Source: Streptomyces bohaiensis (lineage in GTDB: Bacteria > Actinomycetota > Actinomycetes > Streptomycetales > Streptomycetaceae). Taken from it: DNA of 47,967 bases. The position numbers and the translations under genes were made by a program. This document shows, one piece after another, positions 8,772-16,398 of this stretch; position 1 is the first letter of the stretch, and each line of letters opens with the position of its first letter. Under the pieces are notes generated by a model that was not told the origin of the DNA, did not search any database, and saw nothing but the letters and a program-made list of their open reading frames with translations. Location: assembly GCF_012033785.1 (NCBI RefSeq), contig NZ_JAAVJC010000011.1, positions 1 through 47,967 of the forward strand, in the 5' to 3' direction.

Positions 8772-9230
8772 TCAGAAACGACCGCGGGTGATGCGGGTGA
8801 GCGGCCCGTGGCGCTGGATGACCGTCGCGCGTCCGACGGCGAACGCCCCTCCGACCAGCCCGGCCAGCCCGGCGGCCGCGCCGGCGGCGACGGTCTTGCG
8901 GTGCTTGAGCAGGGTCCAGCCGGTCGCGGCCTGCGACGCGATGTCCCCGACGGTCTCCTTCGCGGCGGCGGGTGCGGCCGCTGCCTTGCCGGCGACACCC
9001 GACACGGCGTCCTTGGCTGCGGCGGGCGCGGCGCTCGCCTTGTCCGCCAGGCCGGAGGCCTTGTCGGTCACGGCGGACGTCTTGGAGGCGGCGCTGCCGG
9101 TCGTCTTCTTCGCGGTGGACGAGGCCTTGGTGTTGGCGCGGCGCGTGGTGCTCGACGCAGTCTTCTTGGCGTTCTGCGCCTTGCTGCGGCCACCGTTCTT
9201 GCTGGCGTCGTCGCTCTTCTCCTGAGCCAT
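8772..9230 (-). CDS. Ala/Lys-rich membrane-tethered protein after gvpK
   Basis: I do not recognise this 152-aa protein. Residues 1-60 are Lys/Ser/Thr/Asn-rich (MAQEKSDDASKNGGRSK). Residues ~45-110 are alanine-rich with repeated AAPAAAK-(D/E) segments (SAAPAAAKDAVSG, AAAPAAAKETVGD), predicted helical and reminiscent of histone-H1-like or apolipoprotein-like repeats. A hydrophobic Gly/Ala segment follows (VAAGAAAGLAGLVGGAF, ~120-138), then a basic tail. The second of two adjacent ATG codons is chosen because AGGAGG lies 5 nt before it. The gene lies 72 nt after gvpK on the same strand and before the operon terminator, so it is probably co-transcribed. A gas vesicle role is inferred from position only. 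Confidence 0.65.
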   Translation of the reverse strand: MAQEKSDDASKNGGRSKAQNAKKTASSTTRRANTKASSTAKKTTGSAASKTSAVTDKASGLADKASAAPAAAKDAVSGVAGKAAAAPAAAKETVGDIASQAATGWTLLKHRKTVAAGAAAGLAGLVGGAFAVGRATVIQRHGPLTRITRGRF

Positions 9231-9302
9231 CATTCCTCCTGCTCCTATTGCTACTTGCCTACAGGTTCTGCTTTCCGGCGATGTCGAGCGCAAACAATTC
9301 CG

Positions 9303-9752
9303 CTATTGGTCGCGGCGCGGCAGCAGGGTGCCGAACGGCCCGAGATCGAGATTCAGGTCGTCCATCGTGAGGCCGTGGCGCTCCGAGAGTTCCTCGATGC
9401 GTTCTTCGAGCAGCATGAGTGTGATTCCGACGCGTTCTTCCTGGTCCTCGCTGAGGTCCCCGTGGTCGACGCGGCGCAGCGCGGATCGCTCCATCAGCTG
9501 TCGCAGCAGTTCGACGACGGTGAGGACGAGTTTGATGAGGTCGCGGTCGACCGTGTCCGGTCCGGTCTCCCAGCGGGTCGCCTCGGCGCCGGGTGCACGG
9601 TGGTGGTCGGCCGGGGTGACCGGAGCGAGCGAGAGGGCGCGCACCGACTCGCGCAGCACCTCGTCGACCGGGTCCCGACTCCCGACCGGGTGCTGGCTCC
9701 CGACCGGGTCCGGGCGCCCGACCGGGTCCGGGCCGCCGTCCGGGGTCACCAC
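9303..9752 (-). CDS. gvpK: Gas vesicle protein GvpK
   Basis: This 149-aa protein carries the GvpK core from about residue 67: DTVDRDLIKLVLTVVELLRQ, LMERSALRRVD, then LSEDQEERVGITLMLLEERI and a C-terminal DDLNLDLGPFGTLLP. GvpK is an accessory protein of gas vesicle assembly. The first ~30 residues are four tandem PVG-containing hexapeptides encoded by an exact 18-nt repeat, absent from the usual family core. The start is one of two adjacent GTG codons (9752 or 9749), overlapping the gvpS stop. Confidence 0.88.
   Translation of the reverse strand: MVTPDGGPDPVGRPDPVGSQHPVGSRDPVDEVLRESVRALSLAPVTPADHHRAPGAEATRWETGPDTVDRDLIKLVLTVVELLRQLMERSALRRVDHGDLSEDQEERVGITLMLLEERIEELSERHGLTMDDLNLDLGPFGTLLPRRDQ
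9665..9736. repeat. Four-copy 18-bp minisatellite in gvpK 5' end
   Basis: CGACCGGGT recurs at 9665, 9683, 9701 and 9719, exactly every 18 bp, with diverged spacers. It encodes hexapeptides of the form (D/H)PVG(R/S)x and keeps the frame. Confidence 0.8.
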
Positions 9753-9940
9753 GGCGCGGGGTGGTCGGGTTCGATGGAACGGATCACCGCGCGCAGGTCG
9801 ATGTGGACGAGGTCGACGTCGGCGATGGAGAGGACCAGGTCGCCGGTGAGGACGGCACCGTCGGCCAGCAGCCGGTCGAGCAGGTCGATGAGGGCGACCT
9901 GGCGGGGTGCGACGTCGTCCGGCAGGAGCTCATCCGGCAT
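9746..9940 (-). CDS. gvpS: GvpA-like gas vesicle protein GvpS
   Basis: A 64-aa minimal GvpA-fold protein: VALIDLLDRLLADGAVLTGD, then VLSIADVDLVHIDLRAVIRSIE. It has the helix-strand-strand core of the shell protein family but no C-terminal tail, as in GvpS/GvpM-type minor components. The ATG at 9940 overlaps the gvpL 3' end by 11 nt and the stop overlaps the gvpK start, so translation is probably coupled. Confidence 0.85.
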   Translation of the reverse strand: MPDELLPDDVAPRQVALIDLLDRLLADGAVLTGDLVLSIADVDLVHIDLRAVIRSIEPDHPAPW

Positions 9941-10787
9941 CGGCGGTCACCGGTCGCACGAAGGAGTAGGGGGCCCAGGGGCCGGTGACCTCGACGTGGC
10001 GGCCGGCGGCGGGGTCCGCGAGGACGGTGACGGCCGCGTGGAGTTCGAGGAGCGCGGCGCGGGGCACCAGCCAGGCGTCGTTGGCGATGTTCTCGCCGGG
10101 GCCCGCGGCGAGTTCACCGGTCTGGAGCCGGTGGGCCCGCTGGTCGACGGCGTGGGGGGCCGCGGCCTCACGGACGCTCCGGACGAGGGCGGCGGCGTCC
10201 CGGTCGGCGTCCGCGCGGGCCCGGCGGCGGGCGCGGCGGGCCTCCAGGTAGGCGCGGCCCGGGCTGTCGGGGCGGGGTGCGGCAGCGGGCGGGTTCCCGG
10301 ACGGTTCGGCGTCCGTACCGGCGGCCGCGGCCGGCGCGGTCCGGTAGGCCTTGACGCCCACCTCGACGAGTCCGTCGAGACGCGCCAGTTCCGCGTGGAT
10401 CGCGTCCGCTGATTCCCGCAGGAATGCGCGGACACTCTCCTCCGCGGGGTGGACGGTGGCGATTCTCATGGGAAGTACGGTTGTTTCACGGAATGCCGAC
10501 TCGACCACGGCATTGTGCGTGCGTGCGACATGTTCGAGCCAGGCGAGTTCGGCTTCCTGGGGGCGCTGTCCGACCATTTCGAGATGGCGCGGGTCGACGG
10601 GGCTGACCAGTGCCGCGATGCGGTCCGACGCGACGACGCGGACCGCGGCGTCGGCGACACCGGCGAGCGGCTCGCCGGTCTCGTCGCGGGGTGCGCGGGC
10701 CGGGGCGCGGGTGACGGCGTAGAGGTACACCGGTCCGCCGGTGTCCGGCGTGTCGAGGTCGTCGTCGGGGAGGGGTGCTGTGGTCAT
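9930..10787 (-). CDS. gvpL: GvpL/GvpF-family gas vesicle protein (GvpL)
   Basis: This 285-aa protein shows the GvpL/F hallmarks: VYLYAVTRA near residue 20, RIAALVSPVD, WLEHVARTHNAVVE, VLPMRIATV, the VEVGVKAYRT strand, a basic helical middle (~170-200) and the terminal VTGPWAPYSFV. These accessory proteins contact GvpA during nucleation. It overlaps the upstream gvpJ stop by ATGA and the downstream gvpS. It is the longer of the two GvpF/L proteins in the operon, with an Ala/Pro insertion around 155-180. Confidence 0.9.
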   Translation of the reverse strand: MTTAPLPDDDLDTPDTGGPVYLYAVTRAPARAPRDETGEPLAGVADAAVRVVASDRIAALVSPVDPRHLEMVGQRPQEAELAWLEHVARTHNAVVESAFRETTVLPMRIATVHPAEESVRAFLRESADAIHAELARLDGLVEVGVKAYRTAPAAAAGTDAEPSGNPPAAAPRPDSPGRAYLEARRARRRARADADRDAAALVRSVREAAAPHAVDQRAHRLQTGELAAGPGENIANDAWLVPRAALLELHAAVTVLADPAAGRHVEVTGPWAPYSFVRPVTADAG

Positions 10788-11191
10788 GGAGCCTGGTCGT
10801 CCTTCGGGGTCTTCGCGCCGGAGGGGCTCTGGTCGAGCTCCCTCGCGCGCAGCTCACCGCGCAGCTGCCGGAGCTCCTCGCGCAGTTGCTGGTTCTCCGC
10901 CTCCAGGGCGGGGGTGGCGGCGCCGTCCACGGCGTCAGCCTGCGGTCGGGCCCGTGAGGACAGCGAGGGGTCGTGCTCCCACCAGTCGATGCCCATCTCC
11001 TTGGCCTTGTCGACCGAGGCGACGAGCAGGCGCAGCTTGATGGTGAGCAGCTCGATGTCGAGCAGGTTGATCTGGATGTCCCCGGCGATGACGACGCCCT
11101 TGTCCAGGACGCGTTCGAGGATGTCGGCCAGGTTGGCCGAGGATCCCTGCCCGGAGGCGGCCGGGCCGGGTCCGTCACCGAAGAGCGACAC
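10784..11191 (-). CDS. gvpJ: GvpA-like gas vesicle protein GvpJ
   Basis: A 135-aa GvpA-fold protein. The core is residues ~18-75: NLADILERVLDKGVVIAGDI, QINLLDIELLTIKLRLLVAS and VDKAKEMGIDWW. A predicted coiled coil (ALEAENQQLREELRQLRGEL) extends the C-terminus. That coiled-coil tail and its position before gvpL match GvpJ, a tip or minor shell protein, rather than the main GvpA. The GTG start follows GAGGAGG at 8-9 nt. Confidence 0.87.
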   Translation of the reverse strand: MSLFGDGPGPAASGQGSSANLADILERVLDKGVVIAGDIQINLLDIELLTIKLRLLVASVDKAKEMGIDWWEHDPSLSSRARPQADAVDGAATPALEAENQQLREELRQLRGELRARELDQSPSGAKTPKDDQAP

Positions 11192-11238
11192 GGTCGGTCA
11201 CCTCCTCGGCGGTGCGGGGGCGGGTGGGGCGGTCGTTC

Positions 11239-11628
11239 TCAGGCATCGGTGGTGGTCTTCCGGTCGCGCGGTGCGGGCTCGTCCTCGGGTTCGTCATCGA
11301 GGAGTTCGGCCTCCTCGTCCCATTCCTCGTCCCACTCCTCCTCGGGCTCGGGGGCGTTGCGGCGTGCGGTGAGGGAGTCGGAGAACCGCTCGACGCGCTG
11401 GGCCACGGCCTGGCGTGCGACGTCGCGGACGGCCGGGAGCAGTTCGTCCCGCACCTGACCGCCGAGGTCGGCGAGGGCCGGGGGCAGGGCGATGCCGCCC
11501 TGGCCGCCGTTGGCGGCGCGTCGCCCGACGAGGTAGAGCCCCACCCCGAGCGCCACCTTCGCCTTCTTGGTCCGTCCCAGCAGGTAGCCGCAGGCCACTG
11601 CCGCGCCGATACCGGCGGAGTTGTTCAC
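11239..11628 (-). CDS. GvpY-like protein of the gas vesicle cluster
   Basis: This 129-aa protein sits in the slot of gvpY in the streptomycete order (O-A-F-G-Y-Z-J-L-S-K). The N-terminus is hydrophobic and Gly-rich (GIGAAVACGYLLGRTKKAKV, then ALGVGLYLVG). A helical middle (LADLGGQVRDELLPAVRDVA) and a very acidic tail (repeated EEEWDEEW/DDEPEDE) follow. The GTG start has GAGGAGA upstream. No enzymatic motif is visible. Its assignment as GvpY rests on position and general character. Confidence 0.65.
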   Translation of the reverse strand: MNNSAGIGAAVACGYLLGRTKKAKVALGVGLYLVGRRAANGGQGGIALPPALADLGGQVRDELLPAVRDVARQAVAQRVERFSDSLTARRNAPEPEEEWDEEWDEEAELLDDEPEDEPAPRDRKTTTDA

Positions 11629-11670
11629 GGCCGTCTCCTCATCGTCCGGTCGGGGCGCCCCTGGCGCCCG

Positions 11671-11925
11671 TCAGCCCCGTCTGCGTGCACGTCGGATCTC
11701 CTCCAGCTGCTCGAGGCGGTCGAGCAGCAGGTCCTCCTGCTCCTCGAACTCCTCCTCGGTCATGCGGCCGGCCACCAGCTCCGCTTCCAGGCGCCGCAGT
11801 TCGGCGCGCACCGGTGCCGGGTCGTAGTACTCGTCCTCCGCGACGCGGACGACCTGGTCCAGCACCCAGACCGATCCCCGGAGCGGGGCGAGGGGGAGCA
11901 GGAGCACTTCCGACAGCAGTCCCAT
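11671..11925 (-). CDS. gvpG: Gas vesicle protein GvpG
   Basis: An 84-aa GvpG: the N-terminal PLAPLRGSVWVLDQVVRVAE is the family signature, followed by a charged coiled coil (RAELRRLEAELVAGRMTEEE). It is an accessory assembly factor that accompanies GvpF. The ATG is preceded by GGGAGG at 4-5 nt. Gaps of 100 nt to gvpF and 42 nt to the next gene keep it within the operon. Confidence 0.9.
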   Translation of the reverse strand: MGLLSEVLLLPLAPLRGSVWVLDQVVRVAEDEYYDPAPVRAELRRLEAELVAGRMTEEEFEEQEDLLLDRLEQLEEIRRARRRG

Positions 11926-12025
11926 GTCGCCTCCCGTCGTTGGTGGCCGGCGGGCGGCCGCCCGCCCGGGGGCTGCTCGCCCCCGGGCTGCACGGCTGCG
12001 GTCGTCGGCGTCGGACGCGTCGGCG

Positions 12026-12748
12026 TCAGACGAAGCTGTAGGGCGGCAGCGGCCCGAAGAGCCGCACCTCCCAGCCTTCGCCGAGCCGGTTCTGCTCGGT
12101 GGTGACCAGTCGTCCGAACTCCTCGGCGCCGGAGGCCGGCACCAGGTAGGAGGCGGCGAGGCTCTCCTCGGCGGCCGGGTCGGCCGAGCGGCTGTCGCCG
12201 GCGGCGGGTGCCAGTCGCTTGTGGAGGTCGGCGCCGTCGGCGGCCCTCCGGTCGGCGACGGCCCGGGAGACCGCTTCGCCGAGGGCGACCTGGTCCTCGT
12301 GGGAGGCGCCGGGGCGCTGGGCTCGCTGTCGCAGCTGCCGGATCTCGTCGGAGTTCTCGGCGACCTCGCGGATGAGGTCGGCCTCCGCTCGGGTGGCCTT
12401 CACGTGGAACTCGACGCAGTCGCCGACGCGCTGCAGCTGCTCCACGAAGTCGGCGGAGCGCTCGCCGAGCACCTCACGGATCTGCGACTCGTCGGGGGCG
12501 ATGTGGCCGAACTGCATCGGCAGCACGGGCCCGTCGGCGAGGAGCGCGTTCAGTACCTCCTGGTGGGCGAGGAGGTGGCGGCGACGCGCCTTGAGGTCCT
12601 CCGGGACGTCGCTGATGTATGCCTTGACCTCCCCGCCCTGCACCACGCGCAGTTCGGCGGGCGGGTCGCCCACCCCGACCAGCGAGTCGGTCTGCGCCGG
12701 GTGGTCGGCGGCGGTGATGGCGTACAGGTAGCACGGCACGGTGTTCAC
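12026..12748 (-). CDS. gvpF: GvpL/GvpF-family gas vesicle protein (GvpF)
   Basis: This 240-aa protein has the complete GvpF pattern: PCYLYAITAADHP, VKAYISDVPEDL, HLLAHQEVLNALL, the VLPMQFGHI strand, VEFHVKATRAEADLIREVAE and the terminal VRLFGPLPPYSFV. Being first after gvpA it is the GvpF copy. The GTG start overlaps the gvpA TGA (GTGA), with GGAG a few bases upstream. A second GTG three codons on is an alternative with more usual spacing. Confidence 0.9.
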   Translation of the reverse strand: MNTVPCYLYAITAADHPAQTDSLVGVGDPPAELRVVQGGEVKAYISDVPEDLKARRRHLLAHQEVLNALLADGPVLPMQFGHIAPDESQIREVLGERSADFVEQLQRVGDCVEFHVKATRAEADLIREVAENSDEIRQLRQRAQRPGASHEDQVALGEAVSRAVADRRAADGADLHKRLAPAAGDSRSADPAAEESLAASYLVPASGAEEFGRLVTTEQNRLGEGWEVRLFGPLPPYSFV

Positions 12749-13179
12749 TGCTCCTTCTGCCTGGCCGGGCGTCGGCCGGAGGACTTGCGGGCGGTGCGCT
12801 TCTCCTCCTGCTTGTCGTCCTCGGAGTCGTCCCCGCCGCCGAGGGTGTCGCTGATCGCTTCGACCGCGCCGCCGAGGACGCCCTTGGACTTGCCGCGGGC
12901 TCCGCTCTCGGTGGCTTCGCCGACGATGTCGGTGAGCTGGCTGGGGGCCTTTCGGCCCGACTCCAGGTCGAGGCGGTTGCACGCCTCGGCGAAGCGCAGG
13001 TAGGTGTCCACGCTGGCGACGACGATCCGGACGTCGACCTTGAGGATCTCGATGCCGACCAGGGAGACGCGGACGAACGCGTCGATCACCAGGCCTCGGT
13101 CGAGGATCAGTTCGAGGACGTCGTAGAGGTTGCCGGAGCCGCCACCGCCGGTGGGGCTCTGCTGCTGTGCCACGGTCAC
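12745..13179 (-). CDS. gvpA: Gas vesicle structural protein GvpA
   Basis: This 144-aa protein is the main shell protein by position and sequence: NLYDVLELILDRGLVIDAFV, VSLVGIEILKVDVRIVVASV, then YLRFAEACNRLDLE (core ~18-80). Compared with the ~70-aa GvpA of cyanobacteria it carries a ~60-residue Ser/Lys/Glu-rich tail, a feature of streptomycete GvpA. The chosen GTG follows GGAG at 6 nt. It lies 49 nt after gvpO. The long tail may hinder normal rib packing; this is inference. Confidence 0.9.
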   Translation of the reverse strand: MTVAQQQSPTGGGGSGNLYDVLELILDRGLVIDAFVRVSLVGIEILKVDVRIVVASVDTYLRFAEACNRLDLESGRKAPSQLTDIVGEATESGARGKSKGVLGGAVEAISDTLGGGDDSEDDKQEEKRTARKSSGRRPARQKEQ

Positions 13180-13228
13180 GTCGTACTCCTTCGTTCGTCG
13201 GGCTGCCTCGCGGGCGGCCGCGGCGCCG

Positions 13229-13516
13229 TCAGCGGCGCCGTTCGACCTCGCCGCGGCTGTAGCGGCGCACCATCTCGTACTCCAGGAGCAGGCCCTGGTG
13301 GTCGAGGTCGACCCGGTAGGTGGCCATGACACTGGTGGTGGGCGGTACGCGTTCCAGCTCCAGGACCTCCACCTGGGCGGTCCAGCCGTCGTCGGTCCGC
13401 CGGACCGAGGAGACCGACTGGGCCTCGCGGTCCAGGAGCATCGCGAGTTCACTCGCCGCCTGCTGCACGATCTGCGACACCGGGAGGCGTCCGCCGCTCT
13501 TCTCGCTCTCGGTCAT
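13229..13516 (-). CDS. gvpO: Gas vesicle protein GvpO
   Basis: A 95-aa GvpO: KSGGRLPVSQIVQQAASELA, then VEVLELERVPPTTSVMATYR and LLLEYEMVRRYSRGEVERR. In haloarchaea and actinomycetes GvpO is the first gene of the cluster and is proposed to control or chaperone GvpA expression. The ATG at 13516 begins a compact family-length protein; upstream codons in the same frame have no domain content. Confidence 0.9.
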   Translation of the reverse strand: MTESEKSGGRLPVSQIVQQAASELAMLLDREAQSVSSVRRTDDGWTAQVEVLELERVPPTTSVMATYRVDLDHQGLLLEYEMVRRYSRGEVERRR

Positions 13517-14038
13517 AGCCCCGTCCACTCGGGCGGCCACTCGGGTCACGTGCTCTTCACGCTCACGGCCGCATCTCCCGGGTGCCCGTGGCCGGTGCGG
13601 ACAGTGCACTGCTTCCGGCCACAGGTCGGTGCGGAGCGAATCCCGGCCACGACCCATCCGGCCTGCTTGGGCCGGGGCGGGACGTGTTGGGGATGCCGGT
13701 GCCGCTGCGACCTGCGGGACTCCTGGTTCGCGCTGCGGGCAGGCCGTGGGAACGGAGGGTCGTCAGACGCCGACGCGGCGCGACGGGTACCGCGTTGACG
13801 TGTGATGACGCACAGCGGTACCCATTACGGACCACCTGGCCGGATATCGGGGTTCTTGACCGGCACGGGGCCGAGATTCGCCGGTACGTTCCCCGGTTTC
13901 CAGCCGTGTGAGGCGATGCTCGCTGACTTGTTCTGTTCTGACGGGGACAGGTGGGCGCATAACGGCGCAAGCGGACCGGGTCCCGGCCGGAGAGGCTGCG
14001 ACCGACCCGCGGGCGGCCCGGACTGGGAGGATGGCGGG
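13517..14038. other. Divergent intergenic region, gvpO / AraC gene
   Basis: About 520 nt separate the two divergent units and must contain the promoters of both. It contains a perfect 9-bp inverted repeat (listed separately). No gene is supported: the open frames are Arg/Pro-rich. Confidence 0.5.
13785..13823. promoter_or_regulatory. Inverted repeat GGGTACCGC ... GCGGTACCC
   Basis: Perfect 9-bp arms (13785-13793 and 13815-13823) are separated by 21 nt. The outer GGGTAC on each strand resembles the -10 element of actinomycete SigB-type promoters, but I do not see a matching GTTT-like -35 at the right distance on either strand. It could equally be an operator. Confidence 0.35.
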
Positions 14039-14860
14039 ATGCCGGACCACCGCCCCCGTTCCGACGACACCGACGCACCGCGGCCCCCGCGCCGGGAGCG
14101 ACGGGAGCTGCCGCTGTGCGCGCCTGGCTCCGACGGGGTCGACTTTGTGATTCGGGGCTACGGGGAGCAGTTGACCCGGGACACCGTCTGGGGCGAGCAC
14201 TCGCACGCCTGGGGCGAACTCCTGTGGAACGAGCGCGGCGCGTCCTCGGCGGTGGTGGGTGCGCGGGTCTGGACCATCACCCCGACGATGGGGCTGTGGA
14301 TGCCGGCCGGGACGGTGCACGCCGGGTCGGCTTCGGCCGGCACCCGGATGCGCGCCGCCTTCTTCGGCTACCGCACCACCCCGTCGATCTCGCAGCGACC
14401 GGTGACGGTGGAGATCACCCCCCTGCTGCGGCTGCTGCTCGACCGGCTCGACGAGCCGGGCCTGGCGAACCGCTCACGCGAGGTGACCGAGGCGATGGTG
14501 CTGGACGTGATGACCCCCGCCGCCCACGGGCTGTCCGTGCACCTGCCGACGGGACCGCTGCTGCGGCGCATAGCGGAGGCAGTGCGGGAGGACCCCGCCG
14601 ACCGGCGCGGCCCCGCGGAGTGGGCGCGGGAGCTGGGGGTCAGTACGCGCACGCTGGCCCGTGCCTTCAGCGCCGAGACGGGGACGAGTTTCGGTCGCTG
14701 GGTGACGGGCGTGCGGGCGCAGCACGCCATCGGGCTGCTGACGGCCGGCTGGGACGTGGAGCGGGTGGCGGCGGAGGTCGGCTACCGGTCGGCCAGCGCC
14801 TTCGGGGTCGCCTTCCGCCGCGCCACCGGCCTGACGCCCGGCCGGTTCCGGGCGGAGTGA
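14039..14860 (+). CDS. AraC-family transcriptional regulator with cupin sensor
   Basis: This 273-aa regulator has an N-terminal AraC-type cupin region (~30-125: EHSHAWGELLWNERGASS, TMGLWMPAGTVHAG) and a C-terminal double helix-turn-helix (~190-272: WARELGVSTRTLARAFSAET, then VERVAAEVGYRSASAFGVAF and TGLTPGRF). The histidines of the cupin (HSHAWGE, TVHAG) are retained. It lies 485 nt upstream of a siderophore-uptake operon on the same strand, so control of iron uptake is likely. The chosen ATG at 14039 is in frame; the ATG at 14031 is not. Confidence 0.88.
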   Translation: MPDHRPRSDDTDAPRPPRRERRELPLCAPGSDGVDFVIRGYGEQLTRDTVWGEHSHAWGELLWNERGASSAVVGARVWTITPTMGLWMPAGTVHAGSASAGTRMRAAFFGYRTTPSISQRPVTVEITPLLRLLLDRLDEPGLANRSREVTEAMVLDVMTPAAHGLSVHLPTGPLLRRIAEAVREDPADRRGPAEWARELGVSTRTLARAFSAETGTSFGRWVTGVRAQHAIGLLTAGWDVERVAAEVGYRSASAFGVAFRRATGLTPGRFRAE

Positions 14861-15345
14861 GGTCCGCACCACACCCGTACTCGGCGGCGCCGCCACGACC
14901 GGACGGGCGATCGCGCCCCGCCTCAGCGGGCGGTGGTGCGAGCGGTCCGCGCCACCGCCGCACGCGGGAGCGGCCGACGGCAGCCCCCGTTCACCGTGGA
15001 CCTCTCCCAACTGCTGGCCGAAGCAGTCCAGTCGAGCAGTCCGAATCCGGAGCGGCGACCCGGCGCCGCGGCGTCCCCGCGGCGGCACCTTCCCCCCGCA
15101 CCGGCCGACCGCGCCCCGCAGGGCGCCGGCGCGAGCCGTCCCGGGCACCCGACCCGCTGTCCGTTTCCCTACAGCGCCTGTCCATCCTGCTCGGTTGCGT
15201 CATCGAACACCCTGCCCATAGATTACCAAGGACAGCCTTACCTAACTTGTTGGGCGGCTCGCGCACGGCTTTCACCACGGCACCCCCGGAACGGAACCAG
15301 CGCGGAGCAGCGCGCCCGACCGGCACACCTGTGGAGCGTGTTCCC
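14861..15345. other. Intergenic region before siderophore uptake operon
   Basis: 485 nt. The first ~320 nt contain no supported gene. The last ~160 nt drop in GC, carry the iron box at 15227-15245 and are the likely promoter region of the operon. Confidence 0.5.
15227..15245 (+). promoter_or_regulatory. Iron box (DmdR/DtxR-type operator)
   Basis: The 19-bp site CAAGGACAGCCTTACCTAA matches TTAGGTTAGGCTAACCTAA at 13 of 19 positions, with an intact ACCTAA half. It lies ~100 nt before the binding-protein start, as expected for repression of siderophore uptake by iron-loaded DmdR. Confidence 0.6.
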
Positions 15346-16398
15346 GTGCGAGCAACTCGCGTTCTGGTCACCGCGGCGACCCTGATGGGCCTCACCGCCG
15401 TCACCGCCTGCGGCAGCGACGACTCCGGGGACGACTCCGGCGGCGGCTCGGCGAACGCCGCCGCCGAGGAGTCGGGACAGTTCCCCGTCACCATCGAGCA
15501 CGCGCTGGGCACCACCGTCGTGGAGTCGGCCCCGGAGCGGGTGGCCACGGTCAACTGGGCCAACGACGAGGTCCCGCTGGCACTGGGGGTCGTGCCGGTC
15601 GGCATGGCCAAGGCCAACTTCGGTGACGACGACGGCGACGGCATCCTCCCCTGGACCAAGGAGCGGCTGGACGAGCTCGACGCCGAGACCCCCGTCCTCT
15701 TCGACGAGACGGACGGCATCGACTTCGAGGCCGTCGCCGACACCTCCCCCGACGTGATCCTCGCCGCCTACTCCGGGCTGACCGAGGACGACTACGCGAC
15801 GCTGAGCGAGATCGCCCCCGTCGTCGCCTACCCGGAGACCGCGTGGGGCACCGCCTGGCGCGACACCATCACCCTCAACAGCACCGCCATGGGCATGGCC
15901 GAGGAAGGCGAGCAGCTGATCGCCGACCTGGAGCGGCAGATCGAGGAGACCGTCGCGGACTACCCCGAACTGGAGGGCAGGTCGGCGATGTTCATGACGC
16001 ACGTCGACCCGGGTGACGTCAGCGAGATCGGCTTCTACACGGCGCACGACACCCGCAGCCAGTTCTTCGAGGACCTCGGGCTGACCGTGCCCGGCTCCAT
16101 CGCGGAACTGTCGGCCGGGACGGACCAGTTCGCGCTCCGGCAGAGCGCGGAGCGCATCGATGTCTTCGACGACGTCGACATCATCACCGGCTACGGCGAC
16201 GAGGAGGGCGAGCTGCTGCAGACCCTGATGGACGACCCGCTGGTCTCCAAGATCCCCGCGATCGGCCGCGGTTCCGCGTACCTGCTGCCCGGCAGCACCC
16301 CGCTGGCCACCGCCGCCAACCCCACCCCGCTCTCGCTCTCCTGGGTGCTGGAGGACTACGTCAAGGCACTCGCCGAGGCGGCGGGCAAGGTCGAGTGA
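15346..16398 (+). CDS. Iron-siderophore ABC transporter substrate-binding lipoprotein
   Basis: This 350-aa FepB/FhuD-like protein captures ferric siderophore outside the membrane. It has a lipoprotein signal (basic start, hydrophobic stretch, VTAC lipobox at ~20-23), an acidic Ser/Gly linker, then the two-lobed binding fold (FPVTIEHALGTTVVESAPER, VNWANDEVPLALGVVPVGMA, DTSPDVILAAYSGLTEDDYA). The GTG at 15346 (VRATRVLVT) has GGAG 10 nt upstream; GTG 15331 is an alternative. Its stop overlaps the permease GTG. The siderophore cannot be told from sequence. Confidence 0.9.
   Translation: MRATRVLVTAATLMGLTAVTACGSDDSGDDSGGGSANAAAEESGQFPVTIEHALGTTVVESAPERVATVNWANDEVPLALGVVPVGMAKANFGDDDGDGILPWTKERLDELDAETPVLFDETDGIDFEAVADTSPDVILAAYSGLTEDDYATLSEIAPVVAYPETAWGTAWRDTITLNSTAMGMAEEGEQLIADLERQIEETVADYPELEGRSAMFMTHVDPGDVSEIGFYTAHDTRSQFFEDLGLTVPGSIAELSAGTDQFALRQSAERIDVFDDVDIITGYGDEEGELLQTLMDDPLVSKIPAIGRGSAYLLPGSTPLATAANPTPLSLSWVLEDYVKALAEAAGKVE

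Noticed and set aside
8046-10412. Plus-strand open frame of 788 aa through the end of the gas vesicle operon
   Set aside because: It runs antisense to gvpK, gvpS and gvpL and shows no domain.
14031-14033. ATG eight bases before the chosen AraC start
   Set aside because: It is out of frame with the regulator.
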